64,000 nucleotides of DNA, from the NCBI GenBank assembly GCA_907163375.1, contig CAJQUW010017007.1:1-64000 (forward strand). Reading direction: 5' to 3'. This document shows positions 53,291-64,000 of the stretch, piece after piece. The notes beneath the pieces were generated by a model. The model was not told where the DNA came from and searched no databases. It saw only the letters and a program-made list of their open reading frames with translations. The first letter of the stretch is position 1, and each line of letters begins with the position of its first letter. Source of the stretch: Prostheceraeus crozeri. Taxonomy: Eukaryota > Platyhelminthes > Polycladida > Euryleptidae. The translations under genes were made by a program, and so were the position numbers.

Positions 53291-53638
53291 CTGATCTGAT
53301 TGATGGGTTGTCTTGATTGCAGACAACTTCTCTTCCTTGGCTGCTTGCAACGCAAAGTGGAGTCTAGCATCCTCCGAAAGGCGTCCAATACTATGGCGAT
53401 GGATGACGGTAAGAACATTGATAGATCTGCGTGTGGTAACGGGTCCAGGGTCCGTCTGTCTGCGCGCCATGCATTGAAAGGGAGCAGGAGGCGCCGAAAA
53501 ACCTTCTTCAATGCGAAAGTACGTGTCTTGATCAGGATCATAGTAATATCCAGGGATGTTCATTCGTTTCTCAACAACCGCCTCAGAACTACTGTCTTGT
53601 TGGTTGTAATGTCGACGTTTTCTTCTCCCGAATTTCAT
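53291..53638 (-). CDS. DCAF4: DCAF4-like WD40 protein, coding exon 1 (N-terminus)
   Basis: 116 codons from ATG 53638 (MKFGRRKRRHYNQQ). This start is chosen because a splice acceptor (ATTGCAG) ends two bases upstream, so the ATG opens an exon after a 5' UTR intron. The basic N-terminus, then IPGYYYDPDQDTYFRI, matches human DCAF4 LPGFYFDPEKKRYFRL, the family's hallmark. It ends KTTHQSDQ at the donor GTATTT, phase 0. Together the four exons give 420 residues, against 495 in human DCAF4. Confidence 0.78.
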
Positions 53639-53746
53639 AACTGCAATGTACATGAGGCGCATAATAAATAAATAAAAGCAAAAATAACTTACAAGTATTA
53701 AAAATTGTAAAAAAACATCAAGTATCTGATATGATGCAGGTACCAC

Positions 53747-55970
53747 TCGTTATACAAGTGACTGAGTTCACGATGGAGAGTGGTAAAAATTTTGTCATAA
53801 TCCACAGACTGTAAGCGTTCGACCATACCTGGTGAATTAATATATGAAGTAAGGTTACTGCTAAGCGCCGACCCAGGTAAAATTTTTACCTGGGTCGGCG
53901 CTTAGCAGTAACCTTACTTCATATATGTCATAATCCACGTTCGCAGATTCACAAATTATCAAATCATGCATCAATGCAGAAAATTCTTGAGATGCAAATG
54001 AGTTATCATTTTCAAAATAACATGTTTTTTGGTGGCTAGAAGTTGACAGTAATATTTTCACGCTTTTGATGATGTCTTGACTAAAGTGCATATTTTGTTG
54101 ACAGGCATTATTGAGATTGCTACTGGTATTATATAAACCAGTACTACCTGCCTTATATATATCTGTATTCCAAATGTCCTATATCATCCCTTCCATGTCA
54201 TATTACAAAAAATTTGAATTTTATGTATAAGTCAATGTTAAAATGCCCTTTTGCCTGAAGAGACTCACTGGTTGTGATTGAAATTGATTGCATCAATATA
54301 ATAAATAATATAAGATAAAATCATTCTTGAATTTTCCCCATCAACAAAATATTTTCACATTATTCGTATTAAGGGCGTATCGATTAATCGGCTGATTTAT
54401 GACACGCTAGAGAAAGAGGAAGGGGTGTTGCAGATCACTAATATTTCTTCACAAATGTTTGAGTGATTTTTAAAAGATCTGTATTCAAACATTTCCAGAC
54501 TGAATTGCACTCATAAACAAGGCTAGAAAATATCTGCAGCATGAGGTACAAAAAATGCATGATTTTAAAGACTCAATGTAAAGAGAGGAAACAATACAAC
54601 AAGGAATCTTCTAGTAAAACCAGCAAAACAAAAGCAACTTCTAAGCAGCAACTGGTGCATCAGAAAACGAGTTCAGAAATGAGTATTGGGAAGTGGGAAC
54701 GCTGAAGAATTATGTAAGCTTTTCGCTGTATTTCAGTCGCTTCTGATGATAAGCTGCACTTTTCAAATTCGAAAAATTGCAACCTCTTTCTTTCGGCTTC
54801 TTTTATTTCTTATAATTCGAAAGCTTTCCTCTTTTTTCATGAAATTTCCCCTCTTCATTGACATTCTTGTCTGCATGATTTGCAACTTCCTTGTAACATG
54901 AGGCAGCTTTCCTCACAGACAGGAGGTTTGGTTATCTCTACATTGGAAAAAATCGTCATAGTTTGTCTTCATGAAATCTTTTATCATCCGTTATGCAATC
55001 AGCAATTCCTCCAACATATTCTATTCCAACTCATCCTTGTTTATTGAGCAATCTCTTTCGAATGATACTTCAGCGTGGCTGAGCCATATAATTACTTTCA
55101 CAAACTTGATTCAGCATATAATACATTGTTGGATTGTTGTGAAGCATGCGCTTTAAAAGAAATAGAAGATCTGGGAATAAGCCAAGTGTTAATTTCGATA
55201 GAAAATATAAAAGTTTACAAATTATATGAATTATATAAATGATGTTGAGATCCTTTAATGCACGATCAAGCAGCCTTCACAGCAACTAAGCATGCAAAAG
55301 TAGGAGGATGAACTTAGTAGTGTAAAATGTGCCAAAAAGAGGGAAATGAAGCAGTTTATTCGAATAATTTATTTGTTTGACTGTTTTCGTGAAGTTTTGC
55401 TGTTTTCTCCTAGTGAATTGAAACGAAAAATCCTAAGATTTCAATCTTTTTTAAACAAGCGGTGTCATGAGCTTCTTTAAAATTTCTGGGAATCGATCTA
55501 TGGTAGTCAAATTTCGAATTCTTCAACCGAAGAAACAGCAATCAAGTAGCACTTGTGGCAGGGAGAAGATATGTCTCTCGTCGATCAAACTAAACATAAA
55601 CTCCAATTGGTGAATATTGGTCTGCGCCATAAACATCATTGAATATACCGTAAGTCATGAAGCTGACAAAAATTCGGATGCTGTTGCTTTATTGACGCCA
55701 GCTTGATTTGTTGAGGCATCCATGTCCATTTGCAGTCCGAGAGTGTCAAACACAATGTCATAAAGGACTTTCTGGAAACCATATTTCAGATAGGAAGTTA
55801 TGGCGTGTAGACAGAGCAAATCGGTGAACCATTCTTACATGACATTGACCTACATATCACTTTTCGTCATTCAAGGTTCGAGGTGAAGTTCCAGATACAA
55901 AGGTGCAGAATCAGGTAGGCAGAGCTCAGTTCCACGTACGTTTAACTAAAAGCTAAAAATTCCCAAAAAA
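53747..55970. other. Upstream of the DCAF4-like gene
   Basis: It would hold the promoter and any 5' UTR exon of the - strand gene. Contents: the 43-bp palindrome at 53840-53926 and a nearby duplicated TGTCATAATCCAC word. No gene was seen to the right. Confidence 0.45.
53840..53926. repeat. Perfect 43-bp inverted repeat with a one-base centre
   Basis: Arms 53840-53882 and 53884-53926 are exact reverse complements around one T. The word TGTCATAATCCAC occurs at about 53794 and again at 53926, flanking the structure in direct orientation. It could be a tiny foldback insertion or a template-switch product. It lies about 200 bases upstream of the DCAF4-like start codon. Confidence 0.92.
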
Positions 55971-55974
55971 TGAG

Positions 55975-56495
55975 CTGGAAAAAGAAAACGCAAACCATTT
56001 AACGATCGAGAAAAGTCTCCCATGCCACCCAGGATCCAGATGAACCGTAGAGAAATCCCCACTTTGGTTTTTTAGTTTTCTGATGGTTCTGTCAAACCAA
56101 GTCTTTCACTCTGCCCAGTTAGAAAAAAAAAGATTCAAACGATGAATACGGAGAGGGAAAAATTAAACGGCGAGCATTTAAAGATCGAGACAAGTCTCTC
56201 ATTCTGAAGAAATTCACAACCAAAAAGTGGGAGTGGGGAGAAGAAAATGTCGACCACCTAGTGATTAAATTATGTCTCTCACTCTCCCTGGTCAGATAGA
56301 ATAATTCGGTGAAATTCATTTCCTAAAAAGAACCGTGATCGGGAAAAGAAAACGCCTCACTATAACTCGAAAATACATCTCTCACTTGGCCCCAATGAAG
56401 GACAGCAAATTTGATTCCGAAAAAGTAGGAGTAGGTAAAGGAAAGCGTCGACCATTAGATTACAGAGGGTCTCTCACTGTTCCCAATTAAGTTTC
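55975..56495. repeat. Decayed tandem repeat, unit about 85-99 bp
   Basis: A GGAAAAGAAAACG-like start, a GATCGAGA word and a GTCTCTCACTCT word recur in order. The GTCT-type word lies near 56015, 56100, 56190, 56273, 56370 and 56468. About six copies are present, strongly diverged, so the array is old. Confidence 0.65.
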
Positions 56496-58534
56496 AATGT
56501 AGAGATTGCATGATCAAAAATGTATTGATATTTGTAGGCAACAATATATTCGCCTACTTTATAATGGCTTTGTCAGTGGTACATGTCAAAATACATACAT
56601 TCATCCCTCATTGAAGTGCGACAAATTCCGAAAAATAGGAGATCTTATCCGAAAAAAGGAGAAATTCCTAAAAGACATAGGAAAATAGGTCTGTGAGGGC
56701 TGATCAAGGCACTTTTTACACAGCTTGCGCTGATCCGTCACCCTCTTATTATCGACCTAATTTGACGTCCGGATCAAGACAAAGACATGTACAGTATAAA
56801 ACCTATATTTCAGTGGATTTCACTGTTAAAGCCTTTCTTCTACTTAGACGAGGAAAAGGCGACAGTGGATCTGGCAACTTACTTCTTTCTTGACCGATTT
56901 CAAAATTATTTTTTCGGCGAATTCGATGTCAGCCAGTTCTCATTCAATAGACTACCTTTCTTCATAAAAACTTTGAGCATCTGTTATTCACGAAGCCTTA
57001 CTAGGTATGACATGAAGGTGTCGTCAAATCAGGGAATGCAAAATGGAATTACATTCTAAAAAATTAGTTTTTCATCAGTTTTTGGAAAGCCACTACGATT
57101 TCTAGAAAAAGCAGTTTTCTAGACATGCCTTGACTTTCTATGAAAAATCGGGCTGGAAAACCAACACTTTTTAATATATAGGGCATATTTTGAATATACC
57201 CCGTAAACATAAAATGGAGACTGGATTGCTGTTTTATAGCATTAAAATACTGCATATATTTATCGAAAAGAAAGATGAAATGCAGGGCCATAGTATGCAT
57301 TATTCGTCAGTCCGGCAAGGACAAACTAACAGCAGGGAATGCACTTAAAAGCAATACTATTTTATCTGCAGTAAATTCCTCATGTCTCCAGTTTTTGGAT
57401 GTTTATGTAAATCAGATGCATTCTTAGGTACTGGTGTATACCATGAATGTTTGCGTACAAGCTTTTTGTCATTTTCAATCGACTGCACAACAATTCGCAC
57501 AATTAGTGTCATGCTACATGTTCGGCATTGACATTTTTAATAATTGAGAACATGCAAACTTTATAGTTAATAATGGTCATCAATTCGATTTAGTCATCGG
57601 TTTCCAAGCAGAGGAATTAGATTTTCCTGAAAATCAATCACTGATTTTGGGCAACGGTTTCCTAGCATACCGAATACGTTTCCAGAAAATTAATTTCAGA
57701 ATTCTGAACATCGTTTTCCAAATTTGCTTTTCAGTTATTGCTTTCCCTTGTCAGGCAAGCTCAAAAGTCAATTCTGGTTTCTTACGAAAACGAACTGTTT
57801 TAGAGTTTAGGATGCATTACTGATTTCAAAATTTCATGTTAAACTCAAAAGATCATTCCGATACAGCAAGACTGGTCTAGTATAAAACTGCAAAAATTTT
57901 CCAAAAATTTCAGAAACTCATGACTTTTCCAGGTTTTCCAGTTTTCCTGACGGTTCGCCACTCTGGAGAGACGATGGGCATGTGTCGTAGTGCGCTCATA
58001 AATATGACTGTTAAATTAAAGCTTCCAATTAAATAGGATTCCCAAAATACGACTATTCTTTACCGCGACATTATCATTACTGCGTGAAAGGTTAAACTTT
58101 CTCCTTTGTGAAAAGGGTAGCTTGGGTATTGGGAATGTTTAAGGACGGACCTTTTGATTTGGACCACAGTAGAAGTGTTTCACTGACATTTCTCGTTGTG
58201 TTACAGATCAGACTGAATCACGGCGTACTATCCGCATGTACCACAACTTTGTAATGCAGCCTTGACCCCAGTAATTTACGTGTAATCATATTCCTATTTC
58301 TATTAAAGCTTCAACTTCTTTATTTTCTTTTCATCTCCCGTTAGGCTGTGTGTTCCTTGTTAGAACCAAAATGTCGATTTAATCTTCGACTTATTTCTGA
58401 CCAACAAAAATGCGGTACCGGTAGTAGTTAAGTGGTTATCGTATACTTGCTATTAAATTCAATCACACCAATGTTTCATGCGGACAAATGAAATGTGATA
58501 CCTCATTTGGAGTGAGGGATTCTCGATTGATTGT
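56496..58534. other. Gene-free stretch
   Basis: Only short frames. A few repeated TTTCC/GAAAAT words at 57600-57780 may be old simple repeats. Confidence 0.4.
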
Positions 58535-59270
58535 TTGGAACCAACATTGATGAATAAGACACTAAATTGGATTGACTCCTTGGATGGCGAAGCCCATCCC
58601 TCAACACCAACCTCACGAGAGGCCCAGGAGCCTTCGGGTTTTTGGCGGGCCGGCCGCCGCCTGCTCCACCGTGTTGGCTGGCGCTTCTTACCTTCTTGGT
58701 GGGAGACACTGAGCTTAACCTCGATCCCATCGAAGTTAGCAGCATACCAATCAGAAAAGTCAAGCCTCCATGCGATGCAGCACCACAAACAGTCACTGAC
58801 TAAACCTCAAATGCACAAATATCACACTCATCCACCGCACCACCAACAGGACTTGTGCCAAACACACCAATATCACTAAATTCAACCAAAACAATACTCT
58901 CAACAAAGTCCACACGAACACCTGTCCCATTCCCACTCTTGCTCATTTTGTCATCAACGAAACCACTGCTAATGAACTCCAATCTCCAACCAAGCACCTT
59001 CAGACAAAAGTTGATTGCAGGCGCAAGAAACACTCAAACCAGCAGCAAGAAGCACAAATACAACACGCTCACTATTAGAAAAAAATCAGCATAAACGACA
59101 ACCAAAACAAAATCTCTAAACTTTCACATCTTGTTCCTGATAATAAAGTCGACATCATAAGAAGACAAACCAACATCCAAAACAAAAGGCCCAGCAATCC
59201 CAAATAACAGCACCAGTGGCGTGGCGTGCTCCCAGACCATAGGTCTTTGCTCGGCATTGGATTACTATTT
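58535..59270 (+). mobile_element. LINE-like remnant, A/C-rich strand
   Basis: The + strand is unusually rich in A and C and poor in T, like the LINE remnant at 62650. Translations give protein-like but unrecognised text (TCAKHTNITKFNQNNTLNK). The first 200 bases are GC-rich (GGCGGGCCGGCCGCC). It is possibly the 5' part of the same Ingi-like family. This is a compositional argument only. Confidence 0.3.
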
Positions 59271-62200
59271 CCTGCCAGACATGTTTTATGTTGCAACATT
59301 AATTTTCATGAAAGATGAATTTTCAATCAATTTCCCAAACATTTTTAAGGTCAAGTGAATGTGCACATGCGAAGTTGATTGCTCATGTCGCTTAACCGCT
59401 TTACTCAAGGAGCTGAGATTGTTATACCCCTTCTCTGTCCAGACCACATCTTTTCGAGAAAAAGGAGGCAATTGACTAACAAACGTTTCTTGCGTTTCCC
59501 ACGGCCGGTCAGCCACTCACATGTTTGAAATTTTGATGTATTAAAATGTCTTGTGCATCTCTTACTTTTTCCGTGTGAGTACTTTCAATTTTTACATCAG
59601 GTGTTGGCCTACCTTGCTTGATGACTGTCATCTTTTCAGTATATTCCCTTCGGACGAAAGGCGTGGGTATGAGCTCATACTAAACATAGCGTCACATCAA
59701 TCACGTAAAAACAAATTATGAGATTCTACCGAATCTGGGTGATCGAGTCAGATGCATTACTCTGCACTCATTGGCGAACGCTCATCATTTGATCGCAGTC
59801 ATGTCTGAACGTCAGTCATCTGCTATTGTTGACATAGTGGCCTCTCTGACAGGAAGCGAAGCCAGGAACAATTGGATTGCGCTTCCCTTTTTATATTAAG
59901 GTTTATATTTAGGTACCGCGCCTCGATCAAGAATTGCGGTGAATTTCATTGCAAATGTTGGAGAAGGCAAAGCATTATGTCAATCGGGAAAGCCAATATT
60001 GACGCGGGCACGTGCGCTTACTGCCTCACACGCACACAACTCTCTTTCGCTGCTGTCTGAACATCAATGCTTCGCCTGAACACACGACTAGCGTGTGTTT
60101 CTAATTGTTCGAAGAAAACAGCTGTGATTCGAGCACGCGCTCCAAAACTGTTCATTCTGAGGTTGAGCGTCTGATTTTGAGAGGGAAACCTGTGCTCAAC
60201 TATCACGAGGAGAAGCTATCGAATCTATCGGTCAGATGATCAATTTCTCACATCACATAATATTGAATTTCTCACAATTTCTCACGTCACAAAAAACGAA
60301 TTGCTCACATCAGATGATGACGAATTTCTCTCAACGCCGATAACAATGATGAAGTAATCAAAACTGTGTTTGAAATACTCATGAGTCATACAAAAACACA
60401 AGTTTCCTGACATGTCTGTGATTGTCATAACATTCGTCTTGAAACCAGAGATGATTATTGGGTCCAAATCCTGGAAACAGACCCAAGTTGAAATTAAGGC
60501 TTAAAGGAGGGAACATTACGCAAAGCATTATATGCAATTCAAGTAATTTGATAATGACTAGCATACAACTTTATTGCAATGACATGCGAGTATTATGTAC
60601 TAGTAGGCCTACCATTTGATTATCATATGATTTAGTTCTGTAATTTTTGTATGAGCAACCTCATGACTAATTTTCAAACGCAGGCATTGCGAATTTATCC
60701 AATGATATCTAATGATATAAACTTATTAGCACAATATATTTAAGCTTGATTGTGTATTATCTGGTGGACTATACATTGATGGTATATTCTAACGTTTCAT
60801 CTACAGAATATCTACAGACCATGATGTAGCTTCAGTTTACATCCACAAATCAACTTGCAACAAAATGAAAGTCATGCTTTTCTTTTCATCAGTTGTAGTA
60901 TTTTTTTAACTATAGGTTTTTAAGTAAATTTCTGAAAGACTAGTTCCATTTTAGTAATTTTTTTTGTTCTAATAGTGATCTAGTTAGCTGTATTGATCTG
61001 CGATAATTACTGAAGATTCGGAGATAAGTGGAGAGATTCTGCCCCTTGTCCCCTTTTACTGAATTAAGCGCTTGGATCGGGTGCTTGACGCTCGGATGAC
61101 AAATATTTGTTCTGCAACGTTGATAAGACAGGAACTGTCCTATCTGAATGGGTCCGGCCTCATACCCAACAGCGAACAATAAAAATGTTGGATTCGAGAC
61201 CCGAGTAATCTGCTTTAGACAATTCGAAAGCTCTCATGTAAACCACATTCACTGCAATTCTACAACATCTCAATGTTTTGAATATCCTTCCCTTGGGCCA
61301 TAATTTGTCAATAATGCAACCATCGCTTGGGGTTTTACCTATCGTTGTACACTTGCTTCCACTGCTTTTAATTGATTTCCATCTGTTTGTGAACCTTTTG
61401 ATTCAAAAAATTAAATTCATAATGCTGAGGCACAAAAGAACACTAGCACAATACTCATTACTGCGCATGTACACGTTTCAATACCTTTCTGCAGTGCTCA
61501 AGACTACAGGCGCAGTAAACGCACTGGTGAACTTTATTTTCCCCGATTATCGGTTCTGGATCGCCCGGCAGGTTTTCTTCCTCTTCATCACTTACACTTA
61601 CACGATGGAATCGTCTATGTCATCTTGTTCATCGCGACACAGTGTGCGCAATGCTCATTCCACACAGTCTACATGTGCACTGCATGGAGTACTTTCTTCC
61701 AGTACCTTCTTCTTACTACATGCAGTTCTTCATCCAAAGCTCTACTCCTTTCGTTGAGGAAACGGACTTCAATGAATCATAATAGATGACTCGTCACCAC
61801 TGATCGTATGGAAGCACGTTTTCGTGATGAAGCAACGATTCTGTTTTTTACTCCAGTTTAGACTTTCTTGATGACAACACATTGATGCTGGAAAGAGCGC
61901 TAAAACCATACGAATAAACAAGGAAAATATCCCAAATAGGGCTGTTTAGTGTCTAGATAGACCTGCCGTCGCCTTTCCGAGACAATCAACGCAGTAGATC
62001 CCATCCTCTCAGGTCGATCTTCTGCGAAAGAACTCCAACAGCTCGCCATCCTCTGCATGTTCGACCTCCGTTTGCGCGCACGAAGCGATGTAGTTCGCCG
62101 TTTATTCGGTTTACTAGACCTCTGTAACTTCTTACTGTTTCTCTTTTATCACGCCTATTTCTCGATTTGTCAGTTTTCTGTATTTCTTATTTTGTGTAAG

Positions 62201-62649
62201 CGTTCACCGAATGCTAAAGTGGAGCAAATAAAAAGTACATTATCATCCTTTTTGGTGGGTTATGCTCTGTTCTCAGGTGATATATCCAAATAAAACTTGG
62301 TGTCCTAATTATAGCCCCTCAAATAGAGGAAGCACGCGGATTTACAGCTTTTTGCAGCTTGATATAGGCTGCATGTAGAAGGAGAACTGATATTCAACGC
62401 ATGTGATCAAAAGAAGAAAAAATTTGTGCATTTTGTTGATCAACCTTACAACCAAGCACTGTATGACGATTGCAGAGATGTAGATCTGATGCAATGTTTT
62501 AATCGGATATAACTTAAGACAAATTTTCTCAAAAGATGCATTTCTCACACAGCTTTCCCTGTTTCTCACAATTTCTCACATGCGGACCATCCCTGGAATA
62601 ATGACACTTTTCATTTTTATAAATGGTGGTGAATCATTTTTCAGGATGC
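59271..62649. other. Gene-poor stretch
   Basis: No supported gene. A 159-codon + strand frame at 61278-61757 lacks an ATG and a family. TTTCTCACA words cluster at 60240-60330 and again at 62535-62580, in direct orientation. Confidence 0.4.
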
Positions 62650-63500
62650 GCCGAAGGCCTCGCACGTACGGAGAAGACTCCCACTGAGCACCACCATCCA
62701 AACAGATCGAAAATACAACACAGGCGGTGACCTCCCCATCAACATGCACAATGCCATCTATTTCCAAACTTCGAGGTCCCGTCTTCATACAAATACCTAG
62801 AACAACAATCGGTACTTCAAAATCCGCGCACAAAACAAGCCGTTCTTCATCACAAACGGAAACTTTCCATCAAAAGTCAATCACACATTCACTCATAAAC
62901 AAACACAAAAATCAACCACTTTCTCACCTACCGCACAATCAACGCAACAAATCTATTCCTAACAGACGCAAACCGCACAATCACCCACATGCTTCTCAAC
63001 ACTCAACGAATGCAGAGGAGGTGACATTGCCGACTTCCTGGCCGGAACTGACTGCATTACACTCAACACCAACTCACCGATACGCTTCCCTCTGGCACAG
63101 AACCAGCAGAACTCTTCTCCAGACATCCATCGCTGGCAGCTGAACTGCACGTCGCACAACATGGAAGATCTTCACCAATCTCACATCAGACCACCTACCC
63201 ATGCTGATCACCATCCGCATATCTTCATAAGGTAAAAGGAGAAACCTCAAACACATCCACTAACTACAGCAAAGCAAACAGGGAGGACTTCACCATACAA
63301 ATCTAACAAGCTATCTCTGAGCACCTATCAACGTCCACTAAGTAAACAACATTATTACAAACGCAATCATGCTGGCAGACAAGATCCACATACGACAAGG
63401 GATCCGACAAATTAGAACAACCATACTACCGACACACATCAGACAGTTCATCCAACAAAGAGCAATACCGCAATGAAGATCCAAAAGATCCGCAACTCAA
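62650..63500 (+). mobile_element. LINE endonuclease remnant, Ingi-like (I superfamily)
   Basis: On +, GGDIADFLAGTDCITLNTNS followed by PIRFPSGTEPAELFSRHPS, SLAAELHVAQHG and, in another frame, NLTSDHLPMLITIRIS, reproduces the end of the apurinic endonuclease domain of Ingi/I-type LINEs (ADFIxxTxxxxLNxxxPTR, SSPDISLA, SDHLPI). Frames switch at least twice. The strand is A/C-rich throughout. Confidence 0.62.
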
Positions 63501-64000
63501 CACTAGAAGCACTGATGAGTCAGTTTTGACTCACTTCTGATTTAAAGGTGATTTAATTCAGTGATTGTGAATACTATATTGGTCTAATATTACTCTGCTT
63601 AGACCTATCGATCATTTGTTGCGAAACGTTTGATATCTAATTTGGTCTAATGGATGTAGAACTCTACCTGAAGAACGACCGAATGAGTCAAATTGGACTC
63701 ACTGCATTTAAAGTGTGTAAAGGTCTATTTCCTTAATTCACGATGATAGCAGACCGCGCATCACATTTTGCCAAAATCCTATGGAACTAAGCTGCGAGCC
63801 TATATGAGCGACTTTTCAATTGATCTACGCCATAATGAGGAAACGAGTTTCAAGATGCTTGGTCATACCCCTAATATTCCCTGATACTGTTTGAAGATTT
63901 ATCGTAATTATAGACTGTCTGAGAGGCAATCAATATTGTCACAAACTTCTACTCCACCTGGTTTACATTCCATGTTTATGTCATTAATAGACCAATGAAT
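63501..64000. other. Right edge with small direct repeats
   Basis: Two short hairpin words, GAGTCAGTTTTGACTC (63514) and GAGTCAAATTGGACTC (about 63693), are each followed after a few bases by TTTAAAG. They form direct repeats about 180 bp apart. There is no gene. Confidence 0.45.

Noticed and set aside
61278-61757. 159-codon + strand frame
   Set aside because: No ATG at the start, hydrophobic AT-driven composition, and no recognisable domain.
60240-62580. TTTCTCACA clusters as an element's terminal repeats
   Set aside because: Direct orientation, short words and no duplication at the edges.
63512-63540. CTGATGAGTC followed by GACTC as a hammerhead
   Set aside because: The required GAAA after stem II is missing.
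1-64000. CRISPR arrays, bacterial operons or LTR retrotransposons
   Set aside because: No spaced short repeats of CRISPR type, no bacterial gene organisation, and no long terminal repeats with gag-pol were found.

Overview
The window looks like nuclear DNA from an invertebrate animal. It is AT-rich, host coding is sparse and split by long GT-AG introns, and the rest is crowded with mobile elements. Frequent TAGGCCTA-type words, a Polinton, Penelope-style hammerhead motifs and several hAT elements would fit a marine deuterostome such as an echinoderm. That placement is only a guess from composition.

Region 1 (about 2.1-16.6 kb) is a Polinton/Maverick fossil. Recognisable parts on the + strand are a pVI-like membrane-active protein, a packaging ATPase, a retroviral-type integrase with a chromodomain-like tail, a basic core-like protein, the major capsid protein, an adenain-like protease and two tandem minor-capsid-like genes. 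Protein-primed DNA polymerase B lies on the - strand. The element is broken in several of the left-hand genes, roughly half a dozen breaks overall, while the protease, minor-capsid pair and PolB read whole. Its most unusual content is a small - strand block (7.3-8.6 kb). It holds a TATA-binding-protein (TBP) core homologue, with both TBP repeats recognisable, next to two paralogous genes whose domain resembles PC4. No terminal inverted repeats were found.

Region 2 (16.9-18.5 kb) holds a spliced-looking zinc/coiled-coil gene on the - strand and a doubtful ORF opposite it. Region 3 (19.3-21.45 kb) is satellite DNA with a nested higher-order structure and seven 8-10-base G tracts. Region 4 (21.5-37.6 kb) holds LINE remnants; a non-autonomous hAT element (21944-23231); a full-length hAT (24138-29321) with perfect 8-bp target-site duplications and a spliced but frame-broken transposase; an MS4A-like four-transmembrane host gene (34265-35206, - strand) ending in PPPY and PSAP motifs; and a second non-autonomous hAT element (36590-37632), also with perfect 8-bp duplications.

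Region 5 (38.1-53.6 kb) is a host gene on the - strand, a DCAF4-like WD40 protein in four coding exons, all joined in phase 0 (420 aa in all). Its introns carry a LINE piece, a tRNA-like sequence, and an intact DD41D-spaced mariner inserted into one arm of a near-perfect foldback palindrome. Each arm of that palindrome carries a hammerhead ribozyme-like core. Region 6 (53.7-64 kb) has no supported host gene. It holds a 43-bp perfect palindrome, a decayed 90-bp tandem repeat and LINE remains, including an Ingi-like endonuclease.
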